Assembly: GCA_009760885.1 (NCBI GenBank)
Contig: CM019702.1
Coordinates: forward strand, 46,385,550 to 46,449,549
Length of the DNA stretch: 64,000 bases
Source of the DNA: Achatina immaculata
Taxonomy: Eukaryota > Mollusca > Gastropoda > Stylommatophora > Achatinidae
Reading direction: 5' to 3'
The notes beneath the pieces are model-generated. The model made no database searches. It was not told the DNA's origin and saw only the letters and a list, made by a program, of their open reading frames with translations. The number at the start of each line of letters is the position of its first letter. The first letter of the stretch is position 1. This document shows positions 31,493-43,830 of this stretch, piece after piece. The position numbers were made by a program, and so were the translations under genes.

Positions 31493-31703
31493 ATTGGACA
31501 CATTAAACATCATGAGAATTTAGAGAAGACCATCTTGAAAAGGTATACAATGGGAAAAAGAAAGAGGGTAAGACCAAGGCGAAGATGGCTGCAAGACATC
31601 GTTGATAATCTGCAAAATGGATGTATCAGCAACTTACAACCGAGAGGCCTACAAGAGAACTGTTAAGGAGGCAAAGTTCCACAAGGGACATGCAAATGAC
31701 AGA
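31493..31703 (+). mobile_element. LINE-B 3' fragment
   Basis: It corresponds to [20 protein letters not shown], the [12 protein letters not shown] region and the final codons, with indels, followed by a CTGA-like tail (aatgacagactgaccgat). No clean target-site duplication is visible. Confidence 0.85.
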
Positions 31704-32374
31704 CTGACCGATCGTCATTTATGGTGGCTGAGTTGAGGGCAACTTGATGTACAGTATTCGAATGTGTCAGAAGTCAAAGAACCACTTCCGCTTGAAATCA
31801 TGATGGCATCTGCACTGTGGAGAAGCAGGATAATCCATGCAATCTAAGCAAACTTTGAGCTGGCTTTCATTTACTTGACGCAAGGATTTTCCAGGAATGG
31901 AATTTTATTTTTGGCCAGAGTGAAATCACGATTTTCACATGCCTTCGTTTTGCTTCCTGATTTTGTCGACTACTAAGCGGAAGTTGATTTTTCACCTAAA
32001 ACCTCTCACCACACCATACCGACTTTACGTTTCATGACCTCGGTTCTTTGTTTCCTGCAAAATACTTTTTCTATTCACTCTTTTTTACCTTTTGTTTTTT
32101 TTCCGTTATAAGTTCTCATAGAGTTTAATGTTACATTTCACTTGTGTAGAAACGCATGCAGTTTTAAATGATGTCCATGTTATTCATTCTGTCATTAGGT
32201 TTTTATACCGTGCGCAAATATTTCAATATTAGTTGTTATGCATTATATATTGTTCGATAGGCATAAACTATTACTTTGACGAAAGAATGACTTGTTAAAA
32301 AAACAGGGAAACGTGTATCATCGTTAAAAAATGTTTAATCTTATTACATATTCATTTACAACAATCATTTTAAT
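31704..32374. other. No feature seen
   Basis: AT-rich single-copy sequence without coding or repeat signal that I recognise. Confidence 0.55.
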
Positions 32375-32600
32375 GGGATCGTTTGGTGGGGGCCAAGACG
32401 CTGTCTGATTTGGCACTCAGTGACTCGATATGCTAGCGACAAGGTCAGCAAACCAAGACCGTGTCTCATCTGTCTATTGGTACCCGCTGCAACAGAGTCT
32501 AGCCTGGATAACTGAGCAGGGATCGCCATAATGACTATGGCGGTGGAGTCTGCTAAAGAAGTATTGCACATCCCCTGGATTTTAGCTCCAATGTTGGGGA
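32375..32600 (-). repeat. Dispersed repeat R1, copy 1
   Basis: Read on the minus strand it matches 47845-48035 (plus) and 47240-47465 (minus): cttctttagcagactccacc, ccatagtcattatggcgatc, and gcatatcgagtcactgagtg. A peptide-like frame (LADSTAIVIMAIPAQLSR) is partly shared between copies. The element type is unknown, possibly a SINE. Confidence 0.7.
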
Positions 32601-32667
32601 GGGGGTCCGATATGATGCGGTGCTTCGTGGCCTTCATCGCATTGGCTCCAACAACATCTGCTCGTAG

Positions 32668-32831
32668 TTCCTGTGATGAAGAAGAAGGAGAAGAAGAAGG
32701 AGAAGAAGAAGAAGAAGAAGAAGAAGACGAAGAAGAAGAAGAAGAAGAAGAAGAAGAAGAAGAAGAAGAAGAAGAAGAAGAAAAAGAAGAAGAAGAAGAA
32801 GAAGAAGAAGACGAAGAAGAAGAAGAAGAAA
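32668..32831 (+). repeat. GAA/TTC trinucleotide tract, about 160 bp
   Basis: Nearly pure GAA repeat with a few GGA, GAC and AAA interruptions. It is purine-only on the plus strand over most of its length. Open frames across it (poly-Glu, poly-Lys, poly-Phe) are artefacts of the repeat. Confidence 0.97.
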
Positions 32832-33009
32832 ATTAGGTTCATTGTTTCACTAGGGCGCTGTAATTATGAATCATTTGTAATTTGATTGTAACTTAGGCGT
32901 GTAACATCGAAAGTTAATTCTGTGATCTAAATGGATTCATAATTGGAATGTTCCAAATTCTGAGGGGGGGGGGGGGGGATGTTAGGCCTCGATAATCTGT
33001 ACAGCGTAA

Positions 33010-33840
33010 ACTTATGAAAAAATGTTTTTAAATTTAAAGTAATTTATTGAATGTAAACACCTGGTAAAATCTAAAATCCTGTCCCAAAACACCAAAATAA
33101 CTATAATGAGACCAGCCGTCATGTATGGATAAGAAACGTTTAGTAAAGATGAACAAAAATTGCAGATTTTTAGAACAAGATCATAAGAAGAATCTCTGGG
33201 CCCATAAAGGAGAGTGAGAGAACTAGACGGAACACTGAACTGAACAGCTTGTTTAAATCCCAACGAATTATAAATGTCTTGAAATTGAACAGACTACGCT
33301 GGCTGGGGCATGTAGAAAGAATGTAAAAGAACAGACAAAGGAAAAGTTTGTATGCACAAGAGATGAGGGGAAACATAACCAAGGGCTAGACCAAGACAGA
33401 GATGGAAAGACAACATAGAAGTGGATATAAAAGAAATTGGTGTCACCAACTGGAGAGAGAAGATTAGGAATAGAGAGGAATAGAGGCAAACTTTATCTGC
33501 AGCAATGAGCCTTAGGTAAAGTAAAAGTAAAGATAACCCTGTCATGCCTTAGAGGTACAATGGGATACGATGTTAGTGCCCATATTTTCCTTGACCTGTC
33601 AGCACACTAGAGGGTGATATGGTCAGTATCACACCTGGCCGTCTTTCCTTCCCCAACTCCAGAAGAAGTCAGGTACCCATTTCTACATCTGGGTGACTGA
33701 GGTGCCTCTGGCCGGATTCGAACCCCCGACCTTTGCCACGAGAGACCAGTGTACTAACCACTTCGCCACTCAGACATCCAAACAATGAGCCTTAATGGCT
33801 CGGAAAACTGAAGAGAAGAAGCAAAAAAAAAAAAATACGT
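33010..33840 (+). mobile_element. LINE-E 3' fragment, interrupted by a SINE
   Basis: In broken frames it encodes KITIMRPAVMYG, KLNRLRWLGHVERM and a basic C-terminus, typical of the end of a LINE ORF2. It resumes after the SINE (33783-33840) and ends in aagaagc plus an A-run. It is a different family from B, C and D. Confidence 0.8.
33515..33782 (-). mobile_element. tRNA-derived SINE with 12-bp target-site duplication
   Basis: Same family as 11670-11921, with A-box and B-box in the minus-strand head (tggcgaagtgg and ggttcgaatcc) and the same body. The direct repeat caatgagcctta is at 33503-33514 and 33783-33794. Inserted in LINE-E. The tail is TTTAC-like. Confidence 0.92.
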
Positions 33841-34235
33841 TATCAAGAGAAACAACAACAACATCAACAACAACAAGAATGAAATAATAATAATAATTCG
33901 GCCCATGCTTTCAGCCAAAACTGATGACACTTGACTTTTAAAGTGAGAAGCTGTTGCCAGTAACTTTGATTTAAAAAAATAGTCATAGTGTTTTCCTTTA
34001 TTATCAAAATATGTACTGATTTAAGTACTTGAGGTGGAGAAAATGGTAGTTTAAATACCGCTGAACGTGCCTCTTCATCTAGTCAGTCGTACTTCATAAA
34101 CTCTGAGACAGAGGTATATAGGTCAACTTTTCGAAAACTTTCTTACAAGGATGAGACCAAAAGCTAAGTGCTTAATGTTTTATATGTTTTTCGTGTTTTC
34201 ATCTGTTGTATTGTTTTTGTATGTGATCCCTGAAA

Positions 34236-34412
34236 AAGACTTTTGCCGAAATATTGGATTGTATATCTTTCATTTATATGTGCTCATATTACTTACTGGC
34301 GTTCTTGTTTCTGGCCACTTCCCTCACTCCATCTTGTATGTAAAGCTGATACACCCAGGTCTGTCTATCTTTATTACTATAACCAGTTTTATCGCAGTGG
34401 TTATTTTTCTTA
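34236..34412 (+). repeat. Dispersed repeat R2, plus copy
   Basis: From ttgccgaaatattggattgt to atcgcagtggttatttttct it matches the reverse complement of 37243-37430 closely. The preceding cctgaaaaagac…gccgaaat phrase resembles 3' ends of some retroelements, including Penelope-like elements, but no coding part is present. Confidence 0.8.
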
Positions 34413-34635
34413 TCTCAAGCTCTTTTACTTTTATCCTCATATATTACCAAAGCTGAAATATTTGCATATATGTTTAATTTACAGTATTGTGCCTGAACGA
34501 TATACTTCTACAGTTAATTCAGGAGATTATATTTCCACCATGTGCTATGTTTTTTCATTTTTATGTGCTATGTTTTTTCAGTTTTTTCCTTTTGCGTGCA
34601 TCCCGTAAATCCGAATTATGTAACAATATACATAT

Positions 34636-35445
34636 ATTTTACATCTTTCCCTTGCCGTTAAACGTCACATAAGGCTCGTATAGTTGTTTGCCAAGTTTTA
34701 TTGTTTTCGGCGAGTTTTTCAACTTCATCAAGGGATGTTATGTCCACTAAACTGGCTTCTCTTAACAATGTCCTCATTAGAGTTTCATGTGGTCGACCTC
34801 TTTTTCTTCGGCCTGTTGTGCTCCACTTGATAGCTTGTTTTGGTATTCTCTGATTGTTTCTTCTCATCACATGGTCTACATATGTCCATCTACTTTTTCT
34901 GATCACCCATGAGACAGGTTGTTGTTTGCTCATCTTTCTTATCTCTGTGTTGTTCTTAAATTCATTTCACTTTATTCCAAGTATTTTGCTGAGGCATTTG
35001 TTTTCAAAAGAGTCTAATTTCTTGCCTATTTCTTTAGTTGATTTCCAGCTTTCGCATGCATAAATGATGGTGGATATAACATTTGAATTCAATAATCTTA
35101 ATTTGGTTTTTGTAGCCATAACTTTTGAATTTCATATGTTCTCAAGATTTTTGAAGGACAATGCTGCTTTTGCAATTCTAATTCTATCTTCCTTCCTGGT
35201 GTCACCATCCTGGTCTATGTAGCTGCCAAAGTATGCAAATTGGTTTACTTCATCAACAGCTGTTCCTTGTACGTATATTTTTCCCTCTTGATTAATGAAA
35301 AATTTCATAATTTTTGTTTTGTCTTTGTTAATTTAAGACCTATTTTCTAGCTAAGGAAGACAGGGAATCTGTTTTTTTTTCCTGCATCGATTTCACATTG
35401 TCACTGATAAGGGTTATGTCATCTGCAAAATCAAGATCTTCTATA
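34636..35445 (-). mobile_element. LINE-C copy, 5'-truncated at the FADD box
   Basis: On the minus strand it begins at [20 protein letters not shown] and ends [20 protein letters not shown] … TIRALCDV. Several frameshifts and stops are present. The last 91 codons are open (34658-34933). The left end has the degraded LINE-C terminus. Confidence 0.88.
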
Positions 35446-35512
35446 TATACATATATACATACATATATACAGATACATACATACATATATACATATGTGT
35501 ATGTATATGAGA
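35446..35512. repeat. ATAC/ATAT microsatellite
   Basis: Imperfect atacat and atatat repeats directly at the truncated 5' end of the preceding LINE-C copy. Confidence 0.9.
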
Positions 35513-36077
35513 AGACGTGAAGACACAATGAGAAAGACGAAAAAAAAGGAAGATAAAGAAAGCAGAGGGCCGAGAATGAAGAGGCTAAATGTAACGAAGA
35601 ACCATCGGCGAAAATTGATGGCCATTAGCCACGTTTGAATGAAGTGATGATATTCAGCGATCAGACCAATATAACTCCTTTTACACTGTCCCCGCAAAAT
35701 GGTCCGAATCAACACGAGTTATAGCAGCAAATAGCATGGCTAATATTTATCTGCGGTGAATCCCACACAAATGACCGCCACAAGATATCGGAATTTGAGC
35801 GGTCTGTAAATTTAGTTTTGTGACTCCCTTAAAAGCGTTCGGAATTTTTATTCTATAGGAGAGAAGATCTAGAAGCCTGGCCCAATTCGAAAATGGAATT
35901 TCGGGGCACTGAAAAGGGAGAAATTATTGGGGGGAAGAGTTATTCATATCTCGTCTTGTAAGCGTCAGCAGTTTCTTTTGCCCACGCGGGGGGGGGGGGG
36001 GGGATTATACAAGTGGCTACGTTGAAGAAACATGAAGGTAATTTGGTGCGATTACTAAGAGATTATTTCTACTGTTT
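35513..36077. other. No gene found
   Basis: Mixed-composition sequence with a G-run at 35989-36003. The 94-codon minus-strand frame at 35431-35715 includes the microsatellite and is not credible. Confidence 0.55.
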
Positions 36078-36087
36078 ATCTCTTCTA

Positions 36088-36269
36088 GAGATGACCGTCT
36101 TGGAAGGATACATAATGGGAAAAAAAGAAAGAGAGGAAGACTAAGGCGAAGATGGCTGCAAGAAATCGTTGATAATCTGCAGGACATCTCGCTTACAACC
36201 GAGAGGCCTACAGAAGAGCTGTTAGGGAGGCAAAGTTCCGCAAGGGACATACACATGACTGACTGATTG
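36088..36269 (+). mobile_element. LINE-B 3' fragment, 182 bp, with 10-bp target-site duplication
   Basis: It encodes the stretch [10 protein letters not shown], then the GRP-rich motif and the final codons with indels, and ends in a CTGA-type tail (atgactgactgattg). The direct repeat atctcttcta is at 36078-36087 and 36270-36279. Confidence 0.9.
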
Positions 36270-36279
36270 ATCTCTTCTA

Positions 36280-37142
36280 TTCTTTTTTTTTTTCAGAGGG
36301 AAAATATACTCTGTATAAGCGTACCTCATAAACTCTTCTACCTTCATTCCCAAATATTACCGAAGCATCACAGTTAACAAGCGTTGTTTTGCATTTAAAC
36401 CTCACGGCCACTACTATAATGGTCAGCAGAGTATTTTTACGTTGTACGTGACATGGAGATCTCTGTAGCCAGTACATGAGCATGCTAATGTCTTTGGTGC
36501 ATATAGGTACATTTTGTTATGATCGATGTACACGAATGCATGTTTGAACGAATAAAATAATAATGAATCGCTGTTTATTTTGTAATCGATTAATGATTAA
36601 TTAACGCTGTTTTAGAATCGATTAATGGAGGCGGTATGGACATTTTTGGGTGGATATGAGTTCAGTACTACAGCTCTTCGCCAAGGTATAGTTACCCTGG
36701 TAGTTTGATATTGAGTGTAGTTCAGCAAGTGCAGATCTAGCCCCAGTTCTTGTTGTGATGCACCACATTTTATATTTAGTAATTCGACGTCATTTTATTT
36801 GAAATTATCTCTGGTTATAATATTATCAGGCCCAATGTAAGGGGTGGGGGGGGGGGGGAGGAAGGAATCTCTTCAAGGCCCGGAGGGCCTCTCTCTTTTT
36901 TTTTCAGGGCCCCCAAAGTGGATTTTGAAAACAGAGTGGGTAATCAGTGGGGTATGCTAGTTCTGCGCTACCTTAAAAAATATCCACTCAGAGTCACTGA
37001 CTCTCATGATTGAAATGTGGGAAAAGTTAGTAAGCGTTAGAATTATAGGCGTTATACTAGAACTTGGTGGTTTTTTAAAAAATCATCTCTGAGTTTGTAA
37101 TATTTCTTTATACAAAATTAATGCATATAAAATGCTTGTAAG
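36280..37142. other. No gene found
   Basis: AT-rich sequence with a G-run near 36842-36859. Nothing else recognised. Confidence 0.55.
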
Positions 37143-37430
37143 GCAAGGACCGATGCGGACGACAGCCAAGAAGATAGCAAAATGACTCATAAAAAGTGGA
37201 AATCTCCTGCTACAAATAGCCTCGTATCTTGGGCACTAAGGCAACAGAAGAAAAATAACCACTGCGATAAAACTGGTTCTAGTAATAAAGATAGACAGAC
37301 GTGGGTGCATTAGCTTTACATACAAAATAGAGCGAGGGAAGTGGCCAGAAACAAGAGCGTCAGTAAGTAATATGAGCACATATAAATGAAAGATATACAA
37401 CAACCCAATATTTCGGCATATTCTGCTTTC
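37143..37430 (-). repeat. Dispersed repeat R2, longest copy
   Basis: The reverse complement matches 34236-34412 and then continues with tgcccaagatacgagg … ggagatttccactttttatg, which is also found at 58548-58680. The two copies at 34.3 and 37.3 kb are inverted relative to each other. Confidence 0.8.
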
Positions 37431-38240
37431 CCATGTGCCTTGATGTCATGTTTGTTGTATTTTCCTCCTCACTATTAATATCTTCAGAGACGTTCTCACA
37501 TACTTCTGCTAATGCTGATCTTGTTTCTAGAGAGAGGTTTCACTATCTTAGAAATCCACCAGAGATCGATATTATTTTATAATTTTTTTTATGATAATTA
37601 CAATAAATACAAGCAGCGAATCCTTAACAAAGACTACATGTAATCGCAAAGTGTCTACCTCACACTAGATGCATTGTCTGAAGGCCCTTCACATTCTTTT
37701 CATTAATTTAATGTGTGACGTAGATCTGTCAGTTCTAAAGTGCAGTTCACTACCAAGTGTAGTATTTATACTTTTATCTTCTCTCTCTATTTCTTCGTCT
37801 TGTGTGTTTTTGTACGATTAAGGCTTACGCCAAAACGTCACAACTGTGTGCTCGTGAAGTAATAGAGTTTTTCCTACTTTTTTTTTTCCCAGTGTTATAC
37901 ATTTTGTTATCACAGCTTTACTGCAGTGGCTTGGTGTATAGTTATATACTTATACACTAATTATTCAAGTGTAATATGTGTGATAACTAGTTTATTCCAC
38001 TGTAGTGTTCAGTTATGTAAGTGTAGTTAAATCAGCTCATATTTATTTGTATTTGTGTCCAGTGACTAGTTTCTGTTTATAATTACAGGCAGTGATTCTC
38101 CTGTATAGTTTAGATTCGTCGATTCTTTGTGAAGTCGTAGCTCTGTTAATGTGTTAAAGGTAGACAAAGGTGTATGGTTCAAGATAGAAAAATTTAGGAA
38201 AGTGTTACAGAGTTTCATTGCCGTACGTCTAAGGAAGAGC
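37431..38240. other. No gene found
   Basis: AT-rich. A phrase aaggcttacgccaaaacgtc near 37820-37840 is similar in style to the R2 end but too short to call. Confidence 0.5.
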
Positions 38241-38574
38241 ATTCATTCATTCATTTGCATGTCCGTTGCGGAACTTTGCCTTCCTAAGAGCATTCCTGTA
38301 GGCCTCTCGGTCGTGAGCAAGATGGCCTGCTGCTGATGCATCCATTTGCAGACCATCAACGATGTCTTGCAGCCATCTTCGCCTTGGTCTTCCTCTTTTT
38401 CTTTTTCCCATTATGTACCCTTCCAAGACGGTCTTTTCTAGATTATCATGACGTTTAATGTGTCTAAAATATTTAAGTTTTGTTTAATCCTCTTTACTAG
38501 CCAGCCTTCTTCAATATTAAGTTCTTGTAGTATGGATATATTTGTTCTTTTTTGTGTCCATGATATTTGTATTT
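38241..38574 (-). mobile_element. LINE-B 3' fragment
   Basis: On the minus strand it runs from [19 protein letters not shown] through the GRP-rich motif to the last codons and an ATGA-type tail at 38241-38256, with frameshifts. The right end abuts the short motif at 38575. Confidence 0.88.
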
Positions 38575-38615
38575 GGCTTTCTTGGTATATTTCCAGAAGA
38601 TAATTTACCATTGAA
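38575..38615 (+). repeat. Short dispersed motif shared with 31425-31475
   Basis: ttcttggtatatttccagaa followed by a diverged ttaccattg segment. See the copy at 31425. Confidence 0.55.
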
Positions 38616-41131
38616 TGAAAGAGTATACACAGATAATATGTGTTCAGGTTGAACTATTTCAAAGTATGTTTTATCTCAGTAATTTATACTGTGTATTCCA
38701 TTGGTAGTTATGGAAGGACTGATATCTTTTGTAGCAGACATCATTGCTAATGTACAGTGTTGGTCTTACTAACTTTATCAGGTGAATCATTTTCATTGAC
38801 CAAACCATGTTAAACGTATTAGACAGAATGAGGCGCAATAATTTGTTTGTGGGTGTATCGTTTTTATGCGTGTGTTGTAACAGTGAAGGTTACGATCAAC
38901 AACAATACAAAGGAAGAGAAAAGTTAGTTTACAAGAATTACCACAGAAAGTTCTCAAACACAAGTAAGCATTTTTTAAACTTCAGATTTATTTCTGTTTA
39001 CAAGAATTTTTATAAAATTAAACAGAAAGAAAAATAAGAAGGTGTTAAATAATGGGAGTACGTTAAGAAACTAAAAAAAAAACAAAACTACACGATATTA
39101 TTAGTTCGTTAACTAATCATTTGTTTTAGCTATCTATAATTGTCATGTCCGAGTAATCTGTTCATGCCTGTCTATTTCTGATAATCATAACTGACAAAAT
39201 AATTCTTCTATATAAAATATTAAAACAGTCTAAAATAAAACAATGTATGACAGTATGCTGTATTAACTATGAAACAGAAAGATCTTCTGCAGTACATAAT
39301 ACAAGATCAAATTAATCGTCATTAAATCTGTGTACCAGCTTACAGGAGTATGGTCACAGTTGAATGATTACTGTGCCGATACACTGCGCAATTCTTTCAT
39401 TAAATCAACCATTGCCCATGGCCCCTCTTCGGAGCATAAGTCACAGACGGGAAGCTTTCCGGTCATTTCTGTCTCTGGTCTTGTTCTGCAAGTCACCCCA
39501 TGTGGGTCCCTCTGCTTTTAGAACCCCTTTTAGGCTTCGTGAATCTGCAAATGTAAAATAAAAAAAGGTTAAGATTTCCTGTTTCAGATGGTAATTTATT
39601 CATTTTTGTAGTGAGTGAAAAATATTACTTTATTACAATTGTATAAAAAAAAAAGGGAGGAATCGATTTACATGCGCTCTCAATATCTCTTGACTGGAAC
39701 TACTCCGCACACAGACATCCTCCGTTGGATTGCCCCATTAGATGTGTTGTTTATTCAAAAAAACCTGGGTCTTTAAACAATCTCTATACCAGAATAATTA
39801 ATGTGTTTAATGGTGCTAATGCAGATCGATGGCCCGGCATATTTTAGAATTTAAAGTCGTATCTTTGTTTCAGTAATAATGGTGAACATATCGAGACTTA
39901 ACTGTGGCAAAATTATATATGCTAAAACTTGAGTGGAATATTTGACTAAAACATTTAATCAATTTCGGTTTACTTCTAACAGGAAAAAAAAAAAATCATA
40001 TTTTCTTAGACAGAATGGTCCGGCCATGACACTTAAGAGGGTAAATTACTTGACGGAGCAAGGCACGAAAGAAGGGATGGGGTGAGAACATTGAGTAGGT
40101 AACGTGATGGAGTGCTGCAAACGTGTGTGAAAAAAGACTCAGACGACAAACCCGTTTAAAAAACAATGTGTAGTCGAAGTCGTATATTCTGGGTAAATTG
40201 GCGCGTAACTGCGACACAACACAATCAACGCCTTCTTTTTTTTTTTTTTGAGAGAGCGAACGAAGAAGATGAAGAAGAAGAAGTGAAAAATAGATGTAAA
40301 TATTGTCTGACGGGAAGAAAACAATTCAGACAGAGGCTGTCAGTACGAACAAATTAAATGAACAAAAAGAAGTAGCAAATAACAACGGTTAGCAACAAAC
40401 AAAAAATGTTATGACATATGACATACATACCTCCCCCACGAAGCATATTACGATAACTTGCTTAACATTCTGAATTATTGTATAAAAAACGTTTTTTTTT
40501 TACTTAGCTTGGTCTATCTAATCTTACCATATATATATATATATATTCGAGCAGATTAATTTACTTATTTGCTCTCTTCCCACGAGATAATGATTGACCA
40601 TATTCTCTGAGAAATCTGAATAATGTTTTACGCATACAACATGGTTCTGCACTGTGTTTTCTAGCTTATGCCTTGATATTCGTATGGTTCTATTGTGAAC
40701 GTCCTTATCGTATCCTAAAGTTAAAATAAATCAGTATCAATACATCTAGGAAATTCAGAACTGTATTAATATTCAATAGTAAATGTTCCCCCCCCCCACC
40801 CCACCCCCTTTTTTTTGGCCATTCTGAAATTGGTAGCTCATTTACTTTTTATTTAGTTACTTTACATCTTAGTTATTCTATGCTGTGGCTTTGTATATGT
40901 ACTCACGAAATGGATTTCTACAGTATTTGCTGCTACAGATCAAAGGACACCGACGTAAACAAGTAGAATTGATATCAGATTTCCCATACAACCACGCTAT
41001 TCTCGTGTTATGCGCACACAAGGCACATCAAGACGGTGCTAAAACTAAGCAATTACATGTAAACATATTTTCATTTCTTTACACTCAAATTTATATAAAA
41101 CCTACAGTAAGTCATTCATTAAAGGGATTAT
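38616..41131. other. No gene found
   Basis: AT-rich single-copy sequence. There is a T-run at 40237-40250, a short AT repeat at 40530-40548 and a C-run at 40788-40796. Open frames up to 82 codons have no recognisable content. Confidence 0.55.
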
Positions 41132-41142
41132 GAACATAAAGG

Positions 41143-42360
41143 AACATAAAACAAGCAGGATTTCGAAAAGGGAGAAGCTGTCTCGACCAGATCTTTACTC
41201 TCAGAATAATACTTGAAGAACATATTGAAAAGCAGAAACCATTAATACTGAATTTCATAGATTTTAAGAAGGCATTTGATAACATACACAGAGATTCATT
41301 ATGGAGAATTTTATGTCTATAAGGAATACCATCTAAAATTGTCAACATCATTAAGGACTTATACAATGGATATGGTTGTGCAGTCAAGACAGAAGAAGGG
41401 ATGAGTGAATGGTTCCAGATTGAAACAGGCGTGAAACAAGGATGTATACTGTCTCCTTTACTTTTTGGGATTACAATAGACTTCATAATGAAAAAATGCT
41501 GCACAGGTAACACAGGTATTGACTGGGTACATGGGACCCAACTAGAAGATCTTGATTTTGCTGATGACATAACTCTTATCAGTAATAATGTGAATTCCAT
41601 GCAAGAAAAAACAGATAGCCTGTCTTCACTGGCTAGCAAAATAGGACTTGAAATTAACAAGGACAAAACAAAAATAATGAAAATTCCCATCAATCAAAAT
41701 GGAAAAATACACATAGAAGGGACAGATATTTAAGAAGTCAATCAATTTGCATACCTTGGCAGCTACATAGACCAGGATGGTGACACTAGAAAGGAAGTTA
41801 GGATCAGAATTGCAAAAGCAGCATCAATCTTCAAGAATCTTGAGAACATATGGAATTCAAAAGTTATAAGCACAAAAACCAAGTTAAGACTATTCAATTC
41901 AAATGTAATATCCACCCTCATTTATGCATGCGAAAGCTGGAAAACAACTAAAGAAATAGAAAAGAAATTAGACTCTTTTGAAAACAAATGCCTACGGAAA
42001 ATACTCGGCATCAAGTGGAATGAATTCAAGAACAATGCAGAGATAAGACAGATGACTGAACAACAACCAGTCTCACGGGTGATCAGGAAAAGGAGATGGA
42101 CATATGTTGGCCACTTGATGAGAAGAAATGAGCAGAGAATCCCAAAACAAGCTATCAAGTGGAACACAACAGGCCGAAGAAAAAGGGGCAGACCGCGTGA
42201 AACTCTGAAGAGAACATTATTAAGAGAGGCCAAGTTAACAGGCATAAAATCCTTTGTTGAGGTTGAAAGACTCGCCGAAGACAGGAAAAATTGGCGAACT
42301 ACTTTGCGAGCCCTATATGACGTCTAACGGCACGGGAAGGATATAAGATATAAGATATAA
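41143..42360 (+). mobile_element. LINE-C copy, 5'-truncated, with stop codons and target-site duplication
   Basis: Closely similar to the copy at 8556-9774 over its full length. Premature stops occur at about 41321 (taa after RILCL) and 41731 (taa after GTDI), splitting the reverse transcriptase; the FADD box remains. The tail is an ATAAGAT repeat. The direct repeat gaacataaagg flanks it at 41132-41142 and 42361-42371. The 5' end lies within 10 bp of the 8556 copy's start. Confidence 0.93.
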
Positions 42361-42371
42361 GAACATAAAGG

Positions 42372-43339
42372 GTGAAACTGATTCAGTGCGATTTGTTTAT
42401 GTGAGAAAGAAGGCAAAGAATACGCAGTCGAACTGGGGGGAGGAGTTTTGAATCTTTCAAGGTGAAGAACAGAACGACAGAAAACTTACTCTCAATCCCA
42501 GTCTTTATTTTCTTTCCGTCGTTAACTTTCTCGAACAAAATTTTACACCCGTTTCTAGAAACCACGGAGCTGCTTCACTTAACTAATCAAAGCTTAAATG
42601 TGTTGCGTGTAGTGGATGAAAGCAATATTCAGTGCAGGTTAAGGACTTACGTCTTGAGACGTTTCGCAAAGTTTGCCGAGCAAACACAAGAACAAAACTT
42701 GCCCAAGCTCAAAGGATTGGCAAGTAAAAGCATTTCCAGCTACTCAGGCCCTCGGTGAAAACTGAGATCCTTACCTTACCAAATGCTGAAACTTTAGAGA
42801 GAGGGTATGTTCTAAGACGAATCTTTTAAAATCAAGGTAACTTCTAGAGCCGTGTAATGTATTTTGTTAAAACCTCCTGGCTTTCATGTCCTGACCGTTG
42901 AAATCTGTCTTGAAAGGACAAAATCAGACAAACAGATCAAATAATATGTCTACAGTACAACCATTTCCATACTCTGAGCACTTTCGTAAATGGAATATAT
43001 TATCAGACATAGTCCACAAATTCCTTTGCCAAGTATGATATTTTCTACTGAGATTTGCTCATCAAAATAATGCTTCGCTCTTGTGCGTTATTGTAATGTA
43101 TCTCATGAGCAATGAGAAACTGATGTCTCAAAGTCTGATTCAGTAATAATAAATAAAATATTCACTCAGTTCTGAAGGGGTGCGTGGATGGCAAATTTAA
43201 CTTTCAAAATAGATTGCGACCAAAACTGGTCACTAAGGGATATAATAACCAGGAGTAAATAATATACTTTAAATAGCTCGCATTAAGAGATTTGACAGCG
43301 TTTTGTTTGTATATTTTTCTTTCTAAAAAACGTAAAATC
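42372..43339. other. No gene found
   Basis: Single-copy sequence; 42460-42760 has more balanced composition and an open frame of 98 codons without recognisable content. Confidence 0.5.
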
Positions 43340-43344
43340 ACTAT

Positions 43345-43610
43345 GTATCATGTATCCTCATGACACCAGCATAGCTAGACAGGCACTGCCATGGAATCCT
43401 CAAGGAAACAGAAAACGAGGAAGACCTAGACTTACATGGAGGGGAGAAATTATGACAGTGCTCAGAGACAAGGGATGCACATGGAAGGAAGCAGAGATTA
43501 ATTCCAAGAACAGGGATGACTGGAGAGCCTTTGTCCGTGGTCTATCCTCTCAAGGGAGTGAAAGGTGATGATGATGATGATGATGGTGATTGATGATGAT
43601 GATGATGATG
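43345..43610 (+). mobile_element. LINE-F C-terminal fragment
   Basis: It encodes ARQALPWNPQGNRKRGRPRL, TWRGEIMTVLRDKGCTWKEA and DDWRAFVRGLSSQGSER, the usual end of one group of LINE ORF2 proteins, followed by a TGATGA tail to 43610. Strongly 5'-truncated. Confidence 0.85.
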
Positions 43611-43611
43611 T

Positions 43612-43830
43612 CAAACTATTCAAGCATATAGAGAATATGGTGTTATTGTTCATATCTTAGACCTGTAGGAGCACTATATAAGGCGACTGGTCAGTATGGT
43701 CATCTTTCTTTCCCTGTCCACGAGTAGGCAGGTAATCATCTTTTACAGCAGCTTTGAGTGAACGTCCAGACAGGGGGAGCGTCACCGACACTTGCCACCA
43801 GCGCTAAGTCCATTAACCACCCAACTACAA
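43612..43830 (-). mobile_element. tRNA-derived SINE, diverged
   Basis: Its body (tatggtgttattgttcatat … ggtcagtatggtcatctttc) matches the SINE at 33515-33782. The tRNA head region is degenerate and passes directly into the next tandem repeat. Confidence 0.75.

Noticed and set aside
32531..32885. Poly-Glu, poly-Lys and poly-Phe frames
   Set aside because: They are produced by the GAA tract and are open on both strands.
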